DNA from: JANPIX01 sp031425195
GTDB taxonomy: Bacteria > Pseudomonadota > Alphaproteobacteria > Rhodobacterales > Rhodobacteraceae
Reading direction: 5' to 3'
Assembly: GCA_031425195.1 (NCBI GenBank)
Contig: JANPIX010000028.1
Location: forward strand, 1 to 42,000
Length of the DNA stretch: 42,000 nt
How positions within the stretch are numbered: the first letter of the stretch is position 1; each line of letters starts with the position of its first letter. Below are positions 16,944-25,257 of the stretch, in pieces. The position numbers were made by a program, and so were the translations under genes. Under the pieces are notes generated by a model. That model did not search any database. It saw only the letters and a program-made list of their open reading frames with translations, and was not told the DNA's origin.

Positions 16944-18191
16944 TTATTCGTAGGCTTTGGCGCGGACGCTTTCCAGACGCTCAAGAATGGCGTCCAGATT
17001 TTCCGGCTTCACCATGAACTCCTGGAACCCTTCCATGCCGGCCTTTGCCATTTCGGCAGGCGCGTCACGGTCAAAGAACTGCGCCAGCGCATAGGCCGAC
17101 GACAGCGATTCGAAACCGGCAACCAGGAACGGGTCATCGGCAGGCACGGTAGAGTTCTTGTTCGTCGGAAGCTGGCTCAACGCGGCGTTCAGTTTGGTCT
17201 GCACGGCTGCATCGGCAACGAAGGCCAGGAACAGCTTTGCATCGTCAACGTTCTTCGCACCCGACGGGATGTGGATCGTGTCGGTCGGGGCTTCTTCCGC
17301 GCGCGGCAGTCCGGGGGTGATTTCCGGGAACACCATGAACCCAAGGTTGTCGTTGGTCATCCCGCCCTGCTTGAAGTTGCCGACAGCAAAGTTGCCCATG
17401 ACATAGTTGGCAGCCTTGCCCTGCACCATCAGTGCTGCCGCATCTTCCCACTCCAGCGCCGCGTGGTTCGCGGTGATGTAGGGCTGAACCTTGGCCCACT
17501 GGGCGAACACGTCACGCACTTTCTGGTCGGTCCAGGCGATCTTCCCGGCCGTCAGGTCCATGTGCCATTCATAACCGTTGGTGCGCAGCGACATATAGTC
17601 GAAGATACCCGCCCCAGGCCACAACGCCTTGGTCCCGGTGGTCAGGCAATCGATATTGGCCGCCTTGAACTTCTCGCAGTTCGCAACGAACGTGTCCCAA
17701 TTCACGCCCTCGGGGCCGGGAACTTCGATGCCGGCCGCCTTGTAGGCGTCCTTGTTGAAGTAGATGCCCCACTGATAATAAGTGTAGGGGACGCCATACT
17801 GCTTGCCCTCGATCGTCATCGAAGCCTTGGCCGAGGCGAGCGCATCGGAAAGCCCGTTGGCCTCCCACACGTCCGACACGTCCTGGAACTGGCCCGCGTT
17901 GACGAAGGGCGCCATCCGGTTCCCGGCATACCAGTTCGCCAGATCCGGCGAGTCGGTGGTCAGGAAGTTGCGGATCGCGGTCTTGTAACCCTCGTGGTCA
18001 AAGTTCTGCAGAACCACATCGACTTCGGGGTTTGCGGTTTCGAAATCGGTGATCAGCGCTTCGAACGCGGCCAGTGGAATCGGGTCAAAGTCGGCGTAAT
18101 AGTTCAACACGCGCTTGTCCTGCGCATAGGCGGACGTTGACATCAGCAACGCCGCCGTCAAGGCGAGCGCGCCTTTCTTCAGATGGACCAT
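16944..18191 (-). CDS. Sugar ABC transporter periplasmic binding protein
   Basis: A 415-residue exported solute-binding protein. A Sec signal peptide occupies roughly residues 1-23 (charged HLKK, hydrophobic core, cleavage near SAYAQ). The mature part follows the MalE-type CUT1 pattern: FEALITDFETANPEVDV early, SPDLANWYAGN, GVPYTYYQWGIYFNKDAYKA, and an aromatic-rich cleft. It captures the galactoside outside the inner membrane and delivers it to the two permeases. The ATG at 18191 has an excellent Shine-Dalgarno (GGGAGGAAACC). It is the first gene of the leftward operon and is preceded by a TTGACA/CATAGT promoter and a palindrome that may be the IclR operator. Confidence 0.95.
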   Translation of the reverse strand: MVHLKKGALALTAALLMSTSAYAQDKRVLNYYADFDPIPLAAFEALITDFETANPEVDVVLQNFDHEGYKTAIRNFLTTDSPDLANWYAGNRMAPFVNAGQFQDVSDVWEANGLSDALASAKASMTIEGKQYGVPYTYYQWGIYFNKDAYKAAGIEVPGPEGVNWDTFVANCEKFKAANIDCLTTGTKALWPGAGIFDYMSLRTNGYEWHMDLTAGKIAWTDQKVRDVFAQWAKVQPYITANHAALEWEDAAALMVQGKAANYVMGNFAVGNFKQGGMTNDNLGFMVFPEITPGLPRAEEAPTDTIHIPSGAKNVDDAKLFLAFVADAAVQTKLNAALSQLPTNKNSTVPADDPFLVAGFESLSSAYALAQFFDRDAPAEMAKAGMEGFQEFMVKPENLDAILERLESVRAKAYE

Positions 18192-18226
18192 GGTTTCCTC
18201 CCGTTTGGTTCCATTATGTGAAACTT

Positions 18227-18246
18227 AGTCTTGAATATTGAAAACT
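18227..18246. promoter_or_regulatory. 20-bp near-palindrome, probable operator of the IclR regulator
   Basis: The 20 bases beginning AGTCTTGAATATT form an imperfect dyad in which eight of ten symmetric positions pair, centred on AATATT. It overlaps the -10 and start region of the leftward operon promoter and the -35 of the rightward iclR promoter. An IclR protein bound here would control both. The regulator gene is directly adjacent, which is the usual arrangement for this family. Confidence 0.6.
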
Positions 18247-18260
18247 ATGCGGCGTATCGT
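18231..18260 (+). promoter_or_regulatory. Possible promoter of iclR-ATPase
   Basis: TTGAAT (18231-18236) and TATCGT (18255-18260) are spaced by 18 nt, pointing toward the IclR gene. Its -35 lies inside the palindrome at 18227-18246, so autoregulation is plausible. Confidence 0.45.
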
Positions 18261-18272
18261 CTAACCTGTCAA
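18244..18272 (-). promoter_or_regulatory. Promoter of the galactoside operon
   Basis: On the minus strand a perfect TTGACA (18272-18267) and CATAGT (18249-18244) are exactly 17 nt apart. Transcription would begin near 18237, inside the palindromic operator, leaving a leader of about 45 nt before the binding-protein ATG. This is the best-looking promoter in the window. Confidence 0.7.
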
Positions 18273-18294
18273 CAGGGATGGAAAGGCGGTGGCG

Positions 18295-19086
18295 ATGACT
18301 GCGGACGGCAAGGGCGATGGCACGGTCGGCAAGGCGCTGGACGTTCTGGACATGGTGGCCGCTTATGGCCGCCCGGTGCGCTTTACCGATCTTCTGGCCC
18401 ACGCGGCCTATCCGAAGGCCACGCTTTACCGGTTCCTGCAAACGCTGACCCATCAGGGAATGCTGGCCTATGACCCCGATCGCCAGTGCTATTCGCTGGG
18501 CGTGCGGCTTGTCCGTCTGGCCCATGCCGCTTGGGCGCAATCCTCCCTCGCGCCGCTTGCAAGGCCTTGGATTGACAGGCTTTCCGAACAGGTTGGTGAA
18601 ACCATCCATCTGGCGCAACTTGACCAGTCACAGGTGCTTTACGTCGATAAACGGAATGCCCGCAGCCCGGTCGAAATGTTTGCGCAGGCAGGCAAGGTTG
18701 GCCCCGCCTACTGCACCGGCGTGGGCAAGGCCATGCTTGCCCATCTGCCCCACGACAGCCTGCAAACGGCCCTGTCGCTTCAGACCTTTCACCGCTTCAC
18801 ATCGCACACCCTCACCACGCCCGACGCTCTTCGCGCCGAACTCGCGGTGATTCGCAAACGTGGCTATGCCTTCGACAATGAAGAGCATGAACCCGGCATC
18901 ATCTGCGTCGCCCTGCCGATTCTGACGCGCGCCGGGCGTGTCATGGGGGCACTTTCGGTAACGTCGACCACTGCCAGAACAACAATCGCCGCCCTCGAAG
19001 GGTTGGTCCCGCAAGTCAGCGCCACCGCAGCAGCCGTCGCCCAAGAGGCGGAAAGCTGGCGTTTTCCGGAAATTGATAAAGCATAA
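18295..19086 (+). CDS. IclR-family transcriptional regulator
   Basis: A 263-residue regulator. The N-terminal winged helix-turn-helix lies near 12-65 (FTDLLAHAAYPKATLYRFLQ is the recognition region). The IclR effector domain follows, with the typical AYCTGVGKAMLAHLP segment near 136-150 and GIICVALPIL near 202-211. It probably senses a galactose-pathway sugar or sugar acid and controls the divergent operon through the palindrome at 18227-18246; the effector is an inference. The frame opens with a GTG at 18289, but the ATG at 18295 has AAAGG at better spacing. It is followed after 14 nt by the ABC ATPase, so regulator and ATPase form one rightward transcript. Confidence 0.93.
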   Translation: MTADGKGDGTVGKALDVLDMVAAYGRPVRFTDLLAHAAYPKATLYRFLQTLTHQGMLAYDPDRQCYSLGVRLVRLAHAAWAQSSLAPLARPWIDRLSEQVGETIHLAQLDQSQVLYVDKRNARSPVEMFAQAGKVGPAYCTGVGKAMLAHLPHDSLQTALSLQTFHRFTSHTLTTPDALRAELAVIRKRGYAFDNEEHEPGIICVALPILTRAGRVMGALSVTSTTARTTIAALEGLVPQVSATAAAVAQEAESWRFPEIDKA

Positions 19087-19100
19087 CATGGGGGGAAATC

Positions 19101-20162
19101 ATGTCAGGCGTCATACTTGAAAATGTGTCCAAGGCATTTGGCGAAATCAAGGTCATTCACAACGTCAGCCTTGACGTCAAAGACGGCGAATTCTGCGTCT
19201 TTGTCGGCCCGTCCGGCTGCGGCAAATCCACGTTGCTCCGCATGGTCGCGGGGTTGGAGGAAACCACTGGCGGCCGCATTTCCATCGGCACGCGCGATGT
19301 GACCAAAGTCGACCCCGCCGAACGCGGCGTCGCGATGGTGTTCCAGACCTACGCGCTTTACCCGCACATGACGGTCGCGGAAAACATGGGCTTCGGGCTT
19401 AAAATGACAGGCCATCCCACCGCCGAAGTGGCCGCCAAGGTCAAAGAGGCCAGCCGCATCCTGAAACTTGACCCGCTTTTGTCGCGCAAGCCCAAGGCGC
19501 TGTCGGGTGGTCAGAGGCAGCGCGTCGCCATCGGTCGCGCCATCGTGCGCGGCCCCGAGGTGTTCCTGTTCGACGAACCACTGTCCAACCTCGACGCCGA
19601 ACTGCGCGTCGAAATGCGCGTCGAAATCGCGCGCCTGCACCGCGAGATCGGGGCCACGATGATCTACGTCACCCATGATCAGGTGGAGGCGATGACACTG
19701 GCCGACAAGATCGTCGTGCTGCGCGCGGGCCGCATCGAACAGGTCGGCGCGCCGCTTGATCTGTATCACGACCCCGACAACAGGTTTGTGGCCGGGTTCA
19801 TCGGCAGTCCGGCCATGAATTTCGTCAAGGCCGTCGTCGAAAAGCCGGGCAAGGCCGCCGCCGCCGGACTGGCGGGCACGCTTGACACCGACGTCGCCCT
19901 GCCGGGCGTCGGCGCGCAGATCGTGGTCGGCCTGCGTCCGCAGCATCTTCACCTCACCGAAGGCACCACCCACCGCGTCGAAATGACCGAGGCGCTGGGC
20001 GGCGTGTCCTTCATCCACCTGACAGCCCCCACAGGCGAAAAACTGGTGCTGGAGGCGCGGGGCGACACGATTGCCAAACCGGGCACGATGGCTGGCATAG
20101 GCGTAAGCGGCAGCGATGCGCTTTACTTCGCGTCGGACGACGCGGGCAAACGCCTGCGCTAG
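19101..20162 (+). CDS. Sugar ABC transporter ATP-binding protein (UgpC/MsmK type)
   Basis: A 353-residue ATPase that powers the CUT1 importer. Walker A GPSGCGKST is at 36-44, the Q-loop Gln82 is in VFQTYALYPHM, the signature LSGGQ is at 134-138, Walker B FLFDEP has Asp158/Glu159, and the switch His192 is in VTHDQVEAM. A C-terminal regulatory TOBE-type domain occupies about 235-350. A Shine-Dalgarno GGGGGA precedes the ATG. It is encoded apart from the permeases, downstream of iclR, which may keep ATPase supply independent or let it serve several importers. Its stop overlaps that of the convergent trhO gene inside CTAG. Confidence 0.95.
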   Translation: MSGVILENVSKAFGEIKVIHNVSLDVKDGEFCVFVGPSGCGKSTLLRMVAGLEETTGGRISIGTRDVTKVDPAERGVAMVFQTYALYPHMTVAENMGFGLKMTGHPTAEVAAKVKEASRILKLDPLLSRKPKALSGGQRQRVAIGRAIVRGPEVFLFDEPLSNLDAELRVEMRVEIARLHREIGATMIYVTHDQVEAMTLADKIVVLRAGRIEQVGAPLDLYHDPDNRFVAGFIGSPAMNFVKAVVEKPGKAAAAGLAGTLDTDVALPGVGAQIVVGLRPQHLHLTEGTTHRVEMTEALGGVSFIHLTAPTGEKLVLEARGDTIAKPGTMAGIGVSGSDALYFASDDAGKRLR

Positions 20163-21046
20163 GCCTGCCGCGCGCGCGCCAGATCCAACTGCCGCTGGCG
20201 TTCCCGAAACCGGGCGCGGTCTGCCTCGTCATATTCGTCCACGCATTGATGGCAGGCCGCCCCGCGTTCGTATTCGGGGCGCAACTTGTCGTCCGCCGAC
20301 AACGGGCGACGGCAGGCATGGCACGTGTCATAGTCGCCCGGAACCAACCCGTGCCCCACCGACACGCGCCCGTCAAAGACATAGCATTCGCCCTGCCACA
20401 GGCTTTCCTCCGCAGGCACCTGTTCCAGATACTTCAGAATCCCGCCCTTCAGGTGAAACACATCGCTGACGCCCTGCCCGATCAGATAATTTGTCGATTT
20501 CTCGCACCGGATTCCCCCCGTGCAGAACATCGCGATCTTCTTGCCCGCGTATTCCGCCTGATGGTCTGCCCACCACGCCGGAAAATCCCGGAATGACCCT
20601 GTCGCCGGATCGACCGCCCCCGCGAATGTCCCGATCGCCACCTCATAGGCATTGCGCGTGTCGATCACCGCCACCTGCGGGTCACGGATCAGCGCATTCC
20701 AGTCCGCCGGCTCCACATAGCGGCCCACGGCGGTGGCCGGGTTCACGTCGGGTTGCCCCATCGTCACGATCTCCCGCTTCAGGCGAACCTTGAACCGGCT
20801 GAACGGGGCCTTTTCCGCCACCGATTCCTTCCACTCCAACCCCGCACAGCCCGGCAACCCGCGGACATGCGCCAGCAGGGCGTCAATCCCGTCCGTCGGC
20901 CCCGCAATGGTGCCATTCACCCCCTCGCCCGCCAGAAGGATGGTCCCCACCACCCCCCGCGCCTGCCCCAGGTCTTGCAACGGCCCGCGCAGACTGGCGA
21001 TGTCCTCCAGCCGGGTGAACTGATAAAAGGCGATGATCCTGAACAT
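20159..21046 (-). CDS. trhO: tRNA uridine(34) hydroxylase, rhodanese-domain
   Basis: A 295-residue protein of the TrhO/YceA family, which makes 5-hydroxyuridine at the wobble position of certain tRNAs using oxygen. An N-terminal ferredoxin-like domain starts MFRIIAFYQFTRLED. The central rhodanese domain (about 115-215) carries VIDTRNAYE and the active loop FCTGGIRCEKS with Cys175 and Cys181. The C-terminal region has two CxxC pairs (CHAC near 242 and CHQC near 265), a zinc-ribbon-like tail known in this family. The long frame up to 21835 is chance read-through; the ATG at 21046 begins the conserved sequence. It is convergent with the ABC ATPase gene, sharing stop-codon bases. Confidence 0.93.
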   Translation of the reverse strand: MFRIIAFYQFTRLEDIASLRGPLQDLGQARGVVGTILLAGEGVNGTIAGPTDGIDALLAHVRGLPGCAGLEWKESVAEKAPFSRFKVRLKREIVTMGQPDVNPATAVGRYVEPADWNALIRDPQVAVIDTRNAYEVAIGTFAGAVDPATGSFRDFPAWWADHQAEYAGKKIAMFCTGGIRCEKSTNYLIGQGVSDVFHLKGGILKYLEQVPAEESLWQGECYVFDGRVSVGHGLVPGDYDTCHACRRPLSADDKLRPEYERGAACHQCVDEYDEADRARFRERQRQLDLARARQA

Positions 21047-21151
21047 GCCGCCGATTTGGCCGGACACGCGCCAAATTGCAAGGGCAGCCATTGACGCCCC
21101 GGCCCGCAGCACCCTAACCAAGGGAACCCCGTTGGCCAAAGGACAATCCCG

Positions 21152-21760
21152 ATGCGCAGCAGTGACCAGGCCCTGATCGTGATCGATGTCCAGAACGACT
21201 TTTGCCCCGGTGGCGCGCTTGCCGTGGCCGAAGGTGATCTCATCATCCCGCGCGTCAACGCCCTGATGGCCGAATTCCCCGTCGTCGTCCTGACGCAGGA
21301 CTGGCACCCCGCAGGCCACATGTCCTTTGCCGACAATCACCCCGGCGCGGAACAGTTCAGCGTGATCGACGTGGCTTACGGCAAGCAGGTCCTCTGGCCG
21401 CGCCACTGTGTTCAGGGCACGGCAGGGGCCGACTTCCACCCCGGTCTGAACACCCACCCCGCCGACCTCATCATCCGCAAAGGCTTTCGCCCGGCCATCG
21501 ACAGCTATTCCGCCTTTTTCGAGAATGACCGCAAGACACCCACTGGCCTTGAAGGCTATCTGCGCAGCCGCGGCGTCACGGCAATCACCCTTGTCGGGCT
21601 TGCCACGGATTTCTGCGTCGCCTATTCCGCTCTGGACGCCGCGCGCCTGATGTTCGGGGTCACCGTTCTGGAAGGGGCCTGTCGCGCGATTGATCTTGGC
21701 GGGTCGCTTGCCGATGCAAGGGCCAGAATGCTGACCGCTGGGGTCGGTTTGGGGAACTGA
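21152..21760 (+). CDS. pncA: Nicotinamidase
   Basis: A 202-residue amidohydrolase that converts nicotinamide to nicotinate. The catalytic triad is complete: Asp12 in VIDVQNDFCPGG, Lys110 in IIRKGF and Cys155 in ATDFCVAYSALDA. Metal ligands Asp50, His52 and His56 are in TQDWHPAGHMSF. The Shine-Dalgarno AAAGGA is 8 nt before the ATG. It is separated from pncB by one base, so the pair forms a salvage operon feeding NAD synthesis. A TTGACG at 21091 could be part of its promoter, but no convincing -10 was found. Confidence 0.96.
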   Translation: MRSSDQALIVIDVQNDFCPGGALAVAEGDLIIPRVNALMAEFPVVVLTQDWHPAGHMSFADNHPGAEQFSVIDVAYGKQVLWPRHCVQGTAGADFHPGLNTHPADLIIRKGFRPAIDSYSAFFENDRKTPTGLEGYLRSRGVTAITLVGLATDFCVAYSALDAARLMFGVTVLEGACRAIDLGGSLADARARMLTAGVGLGN

Positions 21761-21761
21761 C

Positions 21762-23054
21762 ATGGTCGATATCGCCACCCGCGTGTGGAACCACAAATGG
21801 AAAATCGACCCCATCGTCCGGTCGCTTATCGACACCGATTTTTACAAACTGCTGATGTGCCAGTCGATCTACCGCAACAAGCCTGACACCAACGTCACCT
21901 TCAGTCTGATCAACCGCACCAAATCCATCCGACTTGCCGATCTGGTGGATGAAGGCGAACTGCGCGAACAACTGGATCACGTCCGCAGCCTGCGCCTGAC
22001 GCGCGGTGAAAGCACATGGCTGCGCGGCAATACCTTTTACGGCAAACGGCAGATGTTCCGCCCCGATTTCATGCAATGGTTCGAAGGGTTGCAACTCCCG
22101 CCCTATCATCTGGAACGCCGCGACGGCCAATACGAACTGACGTTCGAAGGCAAATGGCCCGAAGTGATGCTGTGGGAAATTCCGGCCCTTTCCGTTCTGA
22201 TGGAACTGCGCAGCCGCGCCGTGCTGGAAAAACTGGGCCGCTTTGAACTGCAGGTGCTTTACGCCCGTGCCATGACCAAACTGTGGGAAAAGATCGAACG
22301 CCTGCGCGGCACCCCTGACTTGCGCATCGCCGATTTCGGCACCCGGCGCCGTCATTCCTTCCTGTGGCAGGACTGGTGCGTTCAGGCCATGCGCGAAGGT
22401 CTGGAAGGCACCTTCACCGGCACCTCGAACTGCCTCATCGCCATGCGCTCCGAGGTGGAGGCGATTGGCACCAACGCCCACGAACTGCCCATGGTCTATT
22501 CCGCGCTGGCCAACAGCGACGCCGAACTGCTGCAGGCCCCTTACCGCGTGTTGTCAGACTGGCAGGACGAACATGACGGCAATCTGCGCATCATGCTGCC
22601 CGATACCTATGGCACGGCGGGCTTTCTCAAACACGCGCCCGATTGGCTGGCAGGATGGACGGGCATCCGCATCGACTCCGGTGATCCGGCAACCGGTGCC
22701 GAAACGGCGATCCGCTGGTGGCGCGAACGCGGCGAAGACCCGACAACCAAGCTGGTGATCTTTTCCGACGGCCTAGACGTGACCGAGATTGAAAAGCTGC
22801 ACCGTCAGTTTCAGGGCCGGGTCAAGGTATCCTTCGGCTGGGGCACGATGCTGACAAATGATTTTCGGGGCCTTGTCGCGGGCGATGGTCTGGCCCCGTT
22901 CAGCCTTGTCTGCAAGGCGGTCACGGCCAACGGCCGACCCACTGTCAAACTGTCCGACAACCCGAACAAGGCGCTTGGCCCGGCAGACGAAATTGCCCGC
23001 TACCGCCGGGTGTTCGGCGTCGGCGAACAGGCATCGCAGGCCGTGCTCGTCTAG
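21762..23054 (+). CDS. pncB: Nicotinate phosphoribosyltransferase
   Basis: A 430-residue enzyme that joins nicotinate to phosphoribosyl pyrophosphate, using ATP hydrolysis through a phosphohistidine. The N-terminal LIDTDFYKLLMCQ binds the reaction centre, and His240 in GTNAHELPM is the phosphorylated histidine. IRIDSGDP (about 306-313), FSDGLD and FGWGTMLTND are the phosphate- and nicotinate-binding loops. Length fits PncB of proteobacteria. It follows pncA after one base, giving a complete nicotinamide-to-NaMN route. Its stop overlaps the stop of the convergent kinase gene in CTAG. Confidence 0.97.
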   Translation: MVDIATRVWNHKWKIDPIVRSLIDTDFYKLLMCQSIYRNKPDTNVTFSLINRTKSIRLADLVDEGELREQLDHVRSLRLTRGESTWLRGNTFYGKRQMFRPDFMQWFEGLQLPPYHLERRDGQYELTFEGKWPEVMLWEIPALSVLMELRSRAVLEKLGRFELQVLYARAMTKLWEKIERLRGTPDLRIADFGTRRRHSFLWQDWCVQAMREGLEGTFTGTSNCLIAMRSEVEAIGTNAHELPMVYSALANSDAELLQAPYRVLSDWQDEHDGNLRIMLPDTYGTAGFLKHAPDWLAGWTGIRIDSGDPATGAETAIRWWRERGEDPTTKLVIFSDGLDVTEIEKLHRQFQGRVKVSFGWGTMLTNDFRGLVAGDGLAPFSLVCKAVTANGRPTVKLSDNPNKALGPADEIARYRRVFGVGEQASQAVLV

Positions 23055-23983
23055 CCCATCACCATGGCCGCACAGCGCACGGCGCGGGCAATGTGGCTTT
23101 TGTGAATGGGATCGTCGGCTGCCAGCCTTGGCATGGTCCACCCCACCGACGCGCAACACCGCGCCAGCGTGAACACGTCCACCATGAATGGGTCCACCTG
23201 CCGCAGCGTGGCATAGCCCGCGATCAGCGCATCCCGCAGGCCTGTGCGGTTCGGCTCCGCCTGATTTTGCGACATGACGGTGCCAAGGTCATACAGCCGG
23301 AACCCCAACCCGGCATCGTCAAAATCAATCAACGACAACGAACCGCCCTGCGCCAGCACGTTTTCCCGCAACACATCGGCGTGGATCGGCCCGATCACCG
23401 CCCCCGCCGCCAGATGCGCCTCCAGTTGCCGCTGTAGGAACTGGCGCGCCTCGGTCAACGTCGCGCGCTCCGCTTCGGTCGCGGCAGGGTGGTCCCAGAA
23501 CCGCCCCCAGAACGGCGCATCGCCGACCAGCCCCTCGATATCCCAACGGGGCCGCGTGAAACCTTCCGGCAAGACAAGCATATCGGTCGCGCTGTGCATC
23601 TGCGCAATCAGACGGCCCAACTGGAAATGCATGGCCTCCTGTTCGGCCGCAGGTCCGGCCAACGGCACCCCGGCAATGCCCACAGGCTCCCCCTCGATCC
23701 ACGACAACGCACTGCAACTGCGCCCCGAGGTCAGCCGCACCAGCACATCGCCCCGCAGATCGCGCATCGGACGCGGCACAGGCACCCCTGCATCGGCAAG
23801 CGCACCACACCACCACAATTCCGACCGGATCGCCGCATCACCCTGATACCCCACCCGGTGCAGCCGTAACGCGGCCCGCTTTCCCCCCGGCAAGCGCATG
23901 CCATAGACCGCGTTTTCCCGCGCCCGGATCAACCGCAGATCCCGCCCGCCCCAGTGCGCCGCCGCTTCCTCCGCCTCCGTCAT
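23051..23983 (-). CDS. APH-family small-molecule kinase
   Basis: A 310-residue kinase of the aminoglycoside phosphotransferase/choline kinase fold. The catalytic loop IHADVLRENVL has His201, Asp203 and Asn208. The metal-binding DFDDAG has Asp220/Asp222 nearby, and the SWIEGEPVG hinge is near 94-102. It is coupled by ATGA to the class III aminotransferase-fold gene upstream. APH-type kinases paired with such enzymes are known to phosphorylate amino alcohols (hydroxylysine, ethanolamine) for removal by a PLP phospho-lyase. That role is the best guess here rather than antibiotic resistance, and the substrate is unproven. A homoserine- or choline-kinase-like role is the alternative. Confidence 0.82.
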   Translation of the reverse strand: MTEAEEAAAHWGGRDLRLIRARENAVYGMRLPGGKRAALRLHRVGYQGDAAIRSELWWCGALADAGVPVPRPMRDLRGDVLVRLTSGRSCSALSWIEGEPVGIAGVPLAGPAAEQEAMHFQLGRLIAQMHSATDMLVLPEGFTRPRWDIEGLVGDAPFWGRFWDHPAATEAERATLTEARQFLQRQLEAHLAAGAVIGPIHADVLRENVLAQGGSLSLIDFDDAGLGFRLYDLGTVMSQNQAEPNRTGLRDALIAGYATLRQVDPFMVDVFTLARCCASVGWTMPRLAADDPIHKSHIARAVRCAAMVMG

Positions 23984-25257
23984 GGGTGGGCCGGGGTCGA
24001 CACAAGCGCCCGCTCCAACGCGTCGGCCAGCAGATCGGCATGTTCCCGTCCGAACACCATCGGCGGGCGAATCTTCAACGTGTTCCCGCCCCGTCCGATC
24101 TTGTTCAGCAGGAACCCTTCCGCAACCATCCGCTCCACCAGATCGGCCACGAAATCCGTCGCAGGCGTCATGTCGGCGTCCAGCACGAATTCGATCCCGT
24201 AAAACTGCCCCGCCGCCCGCACGTTTGCCAGCATCGGGTGCCGCAACGCGCCCAGGCGCTGCATCAGATAGGCCGACGTGTCAGCAGCCTGTTCCTGCAA
24301 GCCTTCATCCTCGATCACGTCCAGCACGGCCATGCAGGCCGCCGCCGAAACCGGGTTGCCGCCAAAGGTGTTGAAATACCCGAACGCCCCCCGGAACGCC
24401 GCCATCACATCGGGCCGCGCAATCACGGCGGCCACCGGATGGCCATTCGCCATCGGCTTGCCCACCGTCACCACATCGGGGGCAATGCCCATCCGTTCGT
24501 GTCCCCAGAAATGGCTGCCAACCCGGCCAAACCCCGGCTGCACCTCGTCCGCGATCAGCACGCCCCCTGCGGCCCGCACGGCGGCCACGGTTGGTTGCAG
24601 GAAATCGGCGGCAAGTTCCGGCAAACCCTCATTCGCGAACACCGGGCAAAGCATCATCCCGGCAAAGCCGATGCCCTTCGCCTCCAGATCGGCAATCGCT
24701 GCTTGCACATGCCCCGCAAATGCCGCGGCCTGCCCTGCCACCGACTCGCCCACGGGGCGCAGACTGTCGGGCGACGGCACCAGCCGCACCCAGGGGGCAT
24801 AGCCGCCAATCGGCGGCCGCCGCGTCGAAAGCTGGCTCACCAGCGCCGTGTTCCCGTGATAGGTGTTGTCGGTCGCAATCATCCCGGTCTTGCCCGTCAC
24901 CGCCTGCGCCATGCGGATCGCGATGTCATTCGCCTCCGACCCGGTGCAAACCATGATCGCCTGCGACAACCCGTGCCCCAACCGCCCCGTCAGCCGCTCG
25001 ATGTAATCCAGCACCCCGTCATGCAGATACCGTGTGTGCGTGTTCAGAACCCCGGCCTGCGCCGCAATCGCCGCCACAACGCGCGGATGGCAATGGCCCA
25101 CATGCGCCACGTTGTTGTAACAGTCGAGATAGCGCTTGCCGTCCGCCCCCCACAACCAGACCCCCTCGCCCCGCACGATCGTGACAGGGGAGCGGTAAAA
25201 CGTCGGCACATTCGGCCCCATCAGCCGTTCGCGCCGTTCTGTCAGGCTCTCGGTCAT
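23980..25257 (-). CDS. Class III aminotransferase-fold PLP enzyme, possible phospho-lyase
   Basis: A 425-residue fold-type I PLP enzyme. GSEAN at 106-110 binds the PLP phosphate, Asp237 in IADEVQPGFGR stacks on the ring nitrogen, and Lys267 in TVGKPMANGHP forms the Schiff base. The start RRERLMGPNVPTFYRSPVTI and the DCYNNVAHVGHCHP block resemble the AGXT2-like subgroup, which includes phosphoethanolamine and phosphohydroxylysine phospho-lyases. With the coupled APH-type kinase downstream this suggests phosphorylation then elimination of an amino alcohol; an ordinary transaminase remains possible. The ATG overlaps the arfB stop in ATGA, and the stop overlaps the kinase ATG in ATGA, so the three genes are translated as a chain. 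Confidence 0.88.
   Translation of the reverse strand: MTESLTERRERLMGPNVPTFYRSPVTIVRGEGVWLWGADGKRYLDCYNNVAHVGHCHPRVVAAIAAQAGVLNTHTRYLHDGVLDYIERLTGRLGHGLSQAIMVCTGSEANDIAIRMAQAVTGKTGMIATDNTYHGNTALVSQLSTRRPPIGGYAPWVRLVPSPDSLRPVGESVAGQAAAFAGHVQAAIADLEAKGIGFAGMMLCPVFANEGLPELAADFLQPTVAAVRAAGGVLIADEVQPGFGRVGSHFWGHERMGIAPDVVTVGKPMANGHPVAAVIARPDVMAAFRGAFGYFNTFGGNPVSAAACMAVLDVIEDEGLQEQAADTSAYLMQRLGALRHPMLANVRAAGQFYGIEFVLDADMTPATDFVADLVERMVAEGFLLNKIGRGGNTLKIRPPMVFGREHADLLADALERALVSTPAHP

Noticed and set aside
23051..23983. Antibiotic-resistance aminoglycoside phosphotransferase
   Set aside because: The fold matches, but coupling to a PLP enzyme and the chromosomal housekeeping context favour a metabolic kinase.
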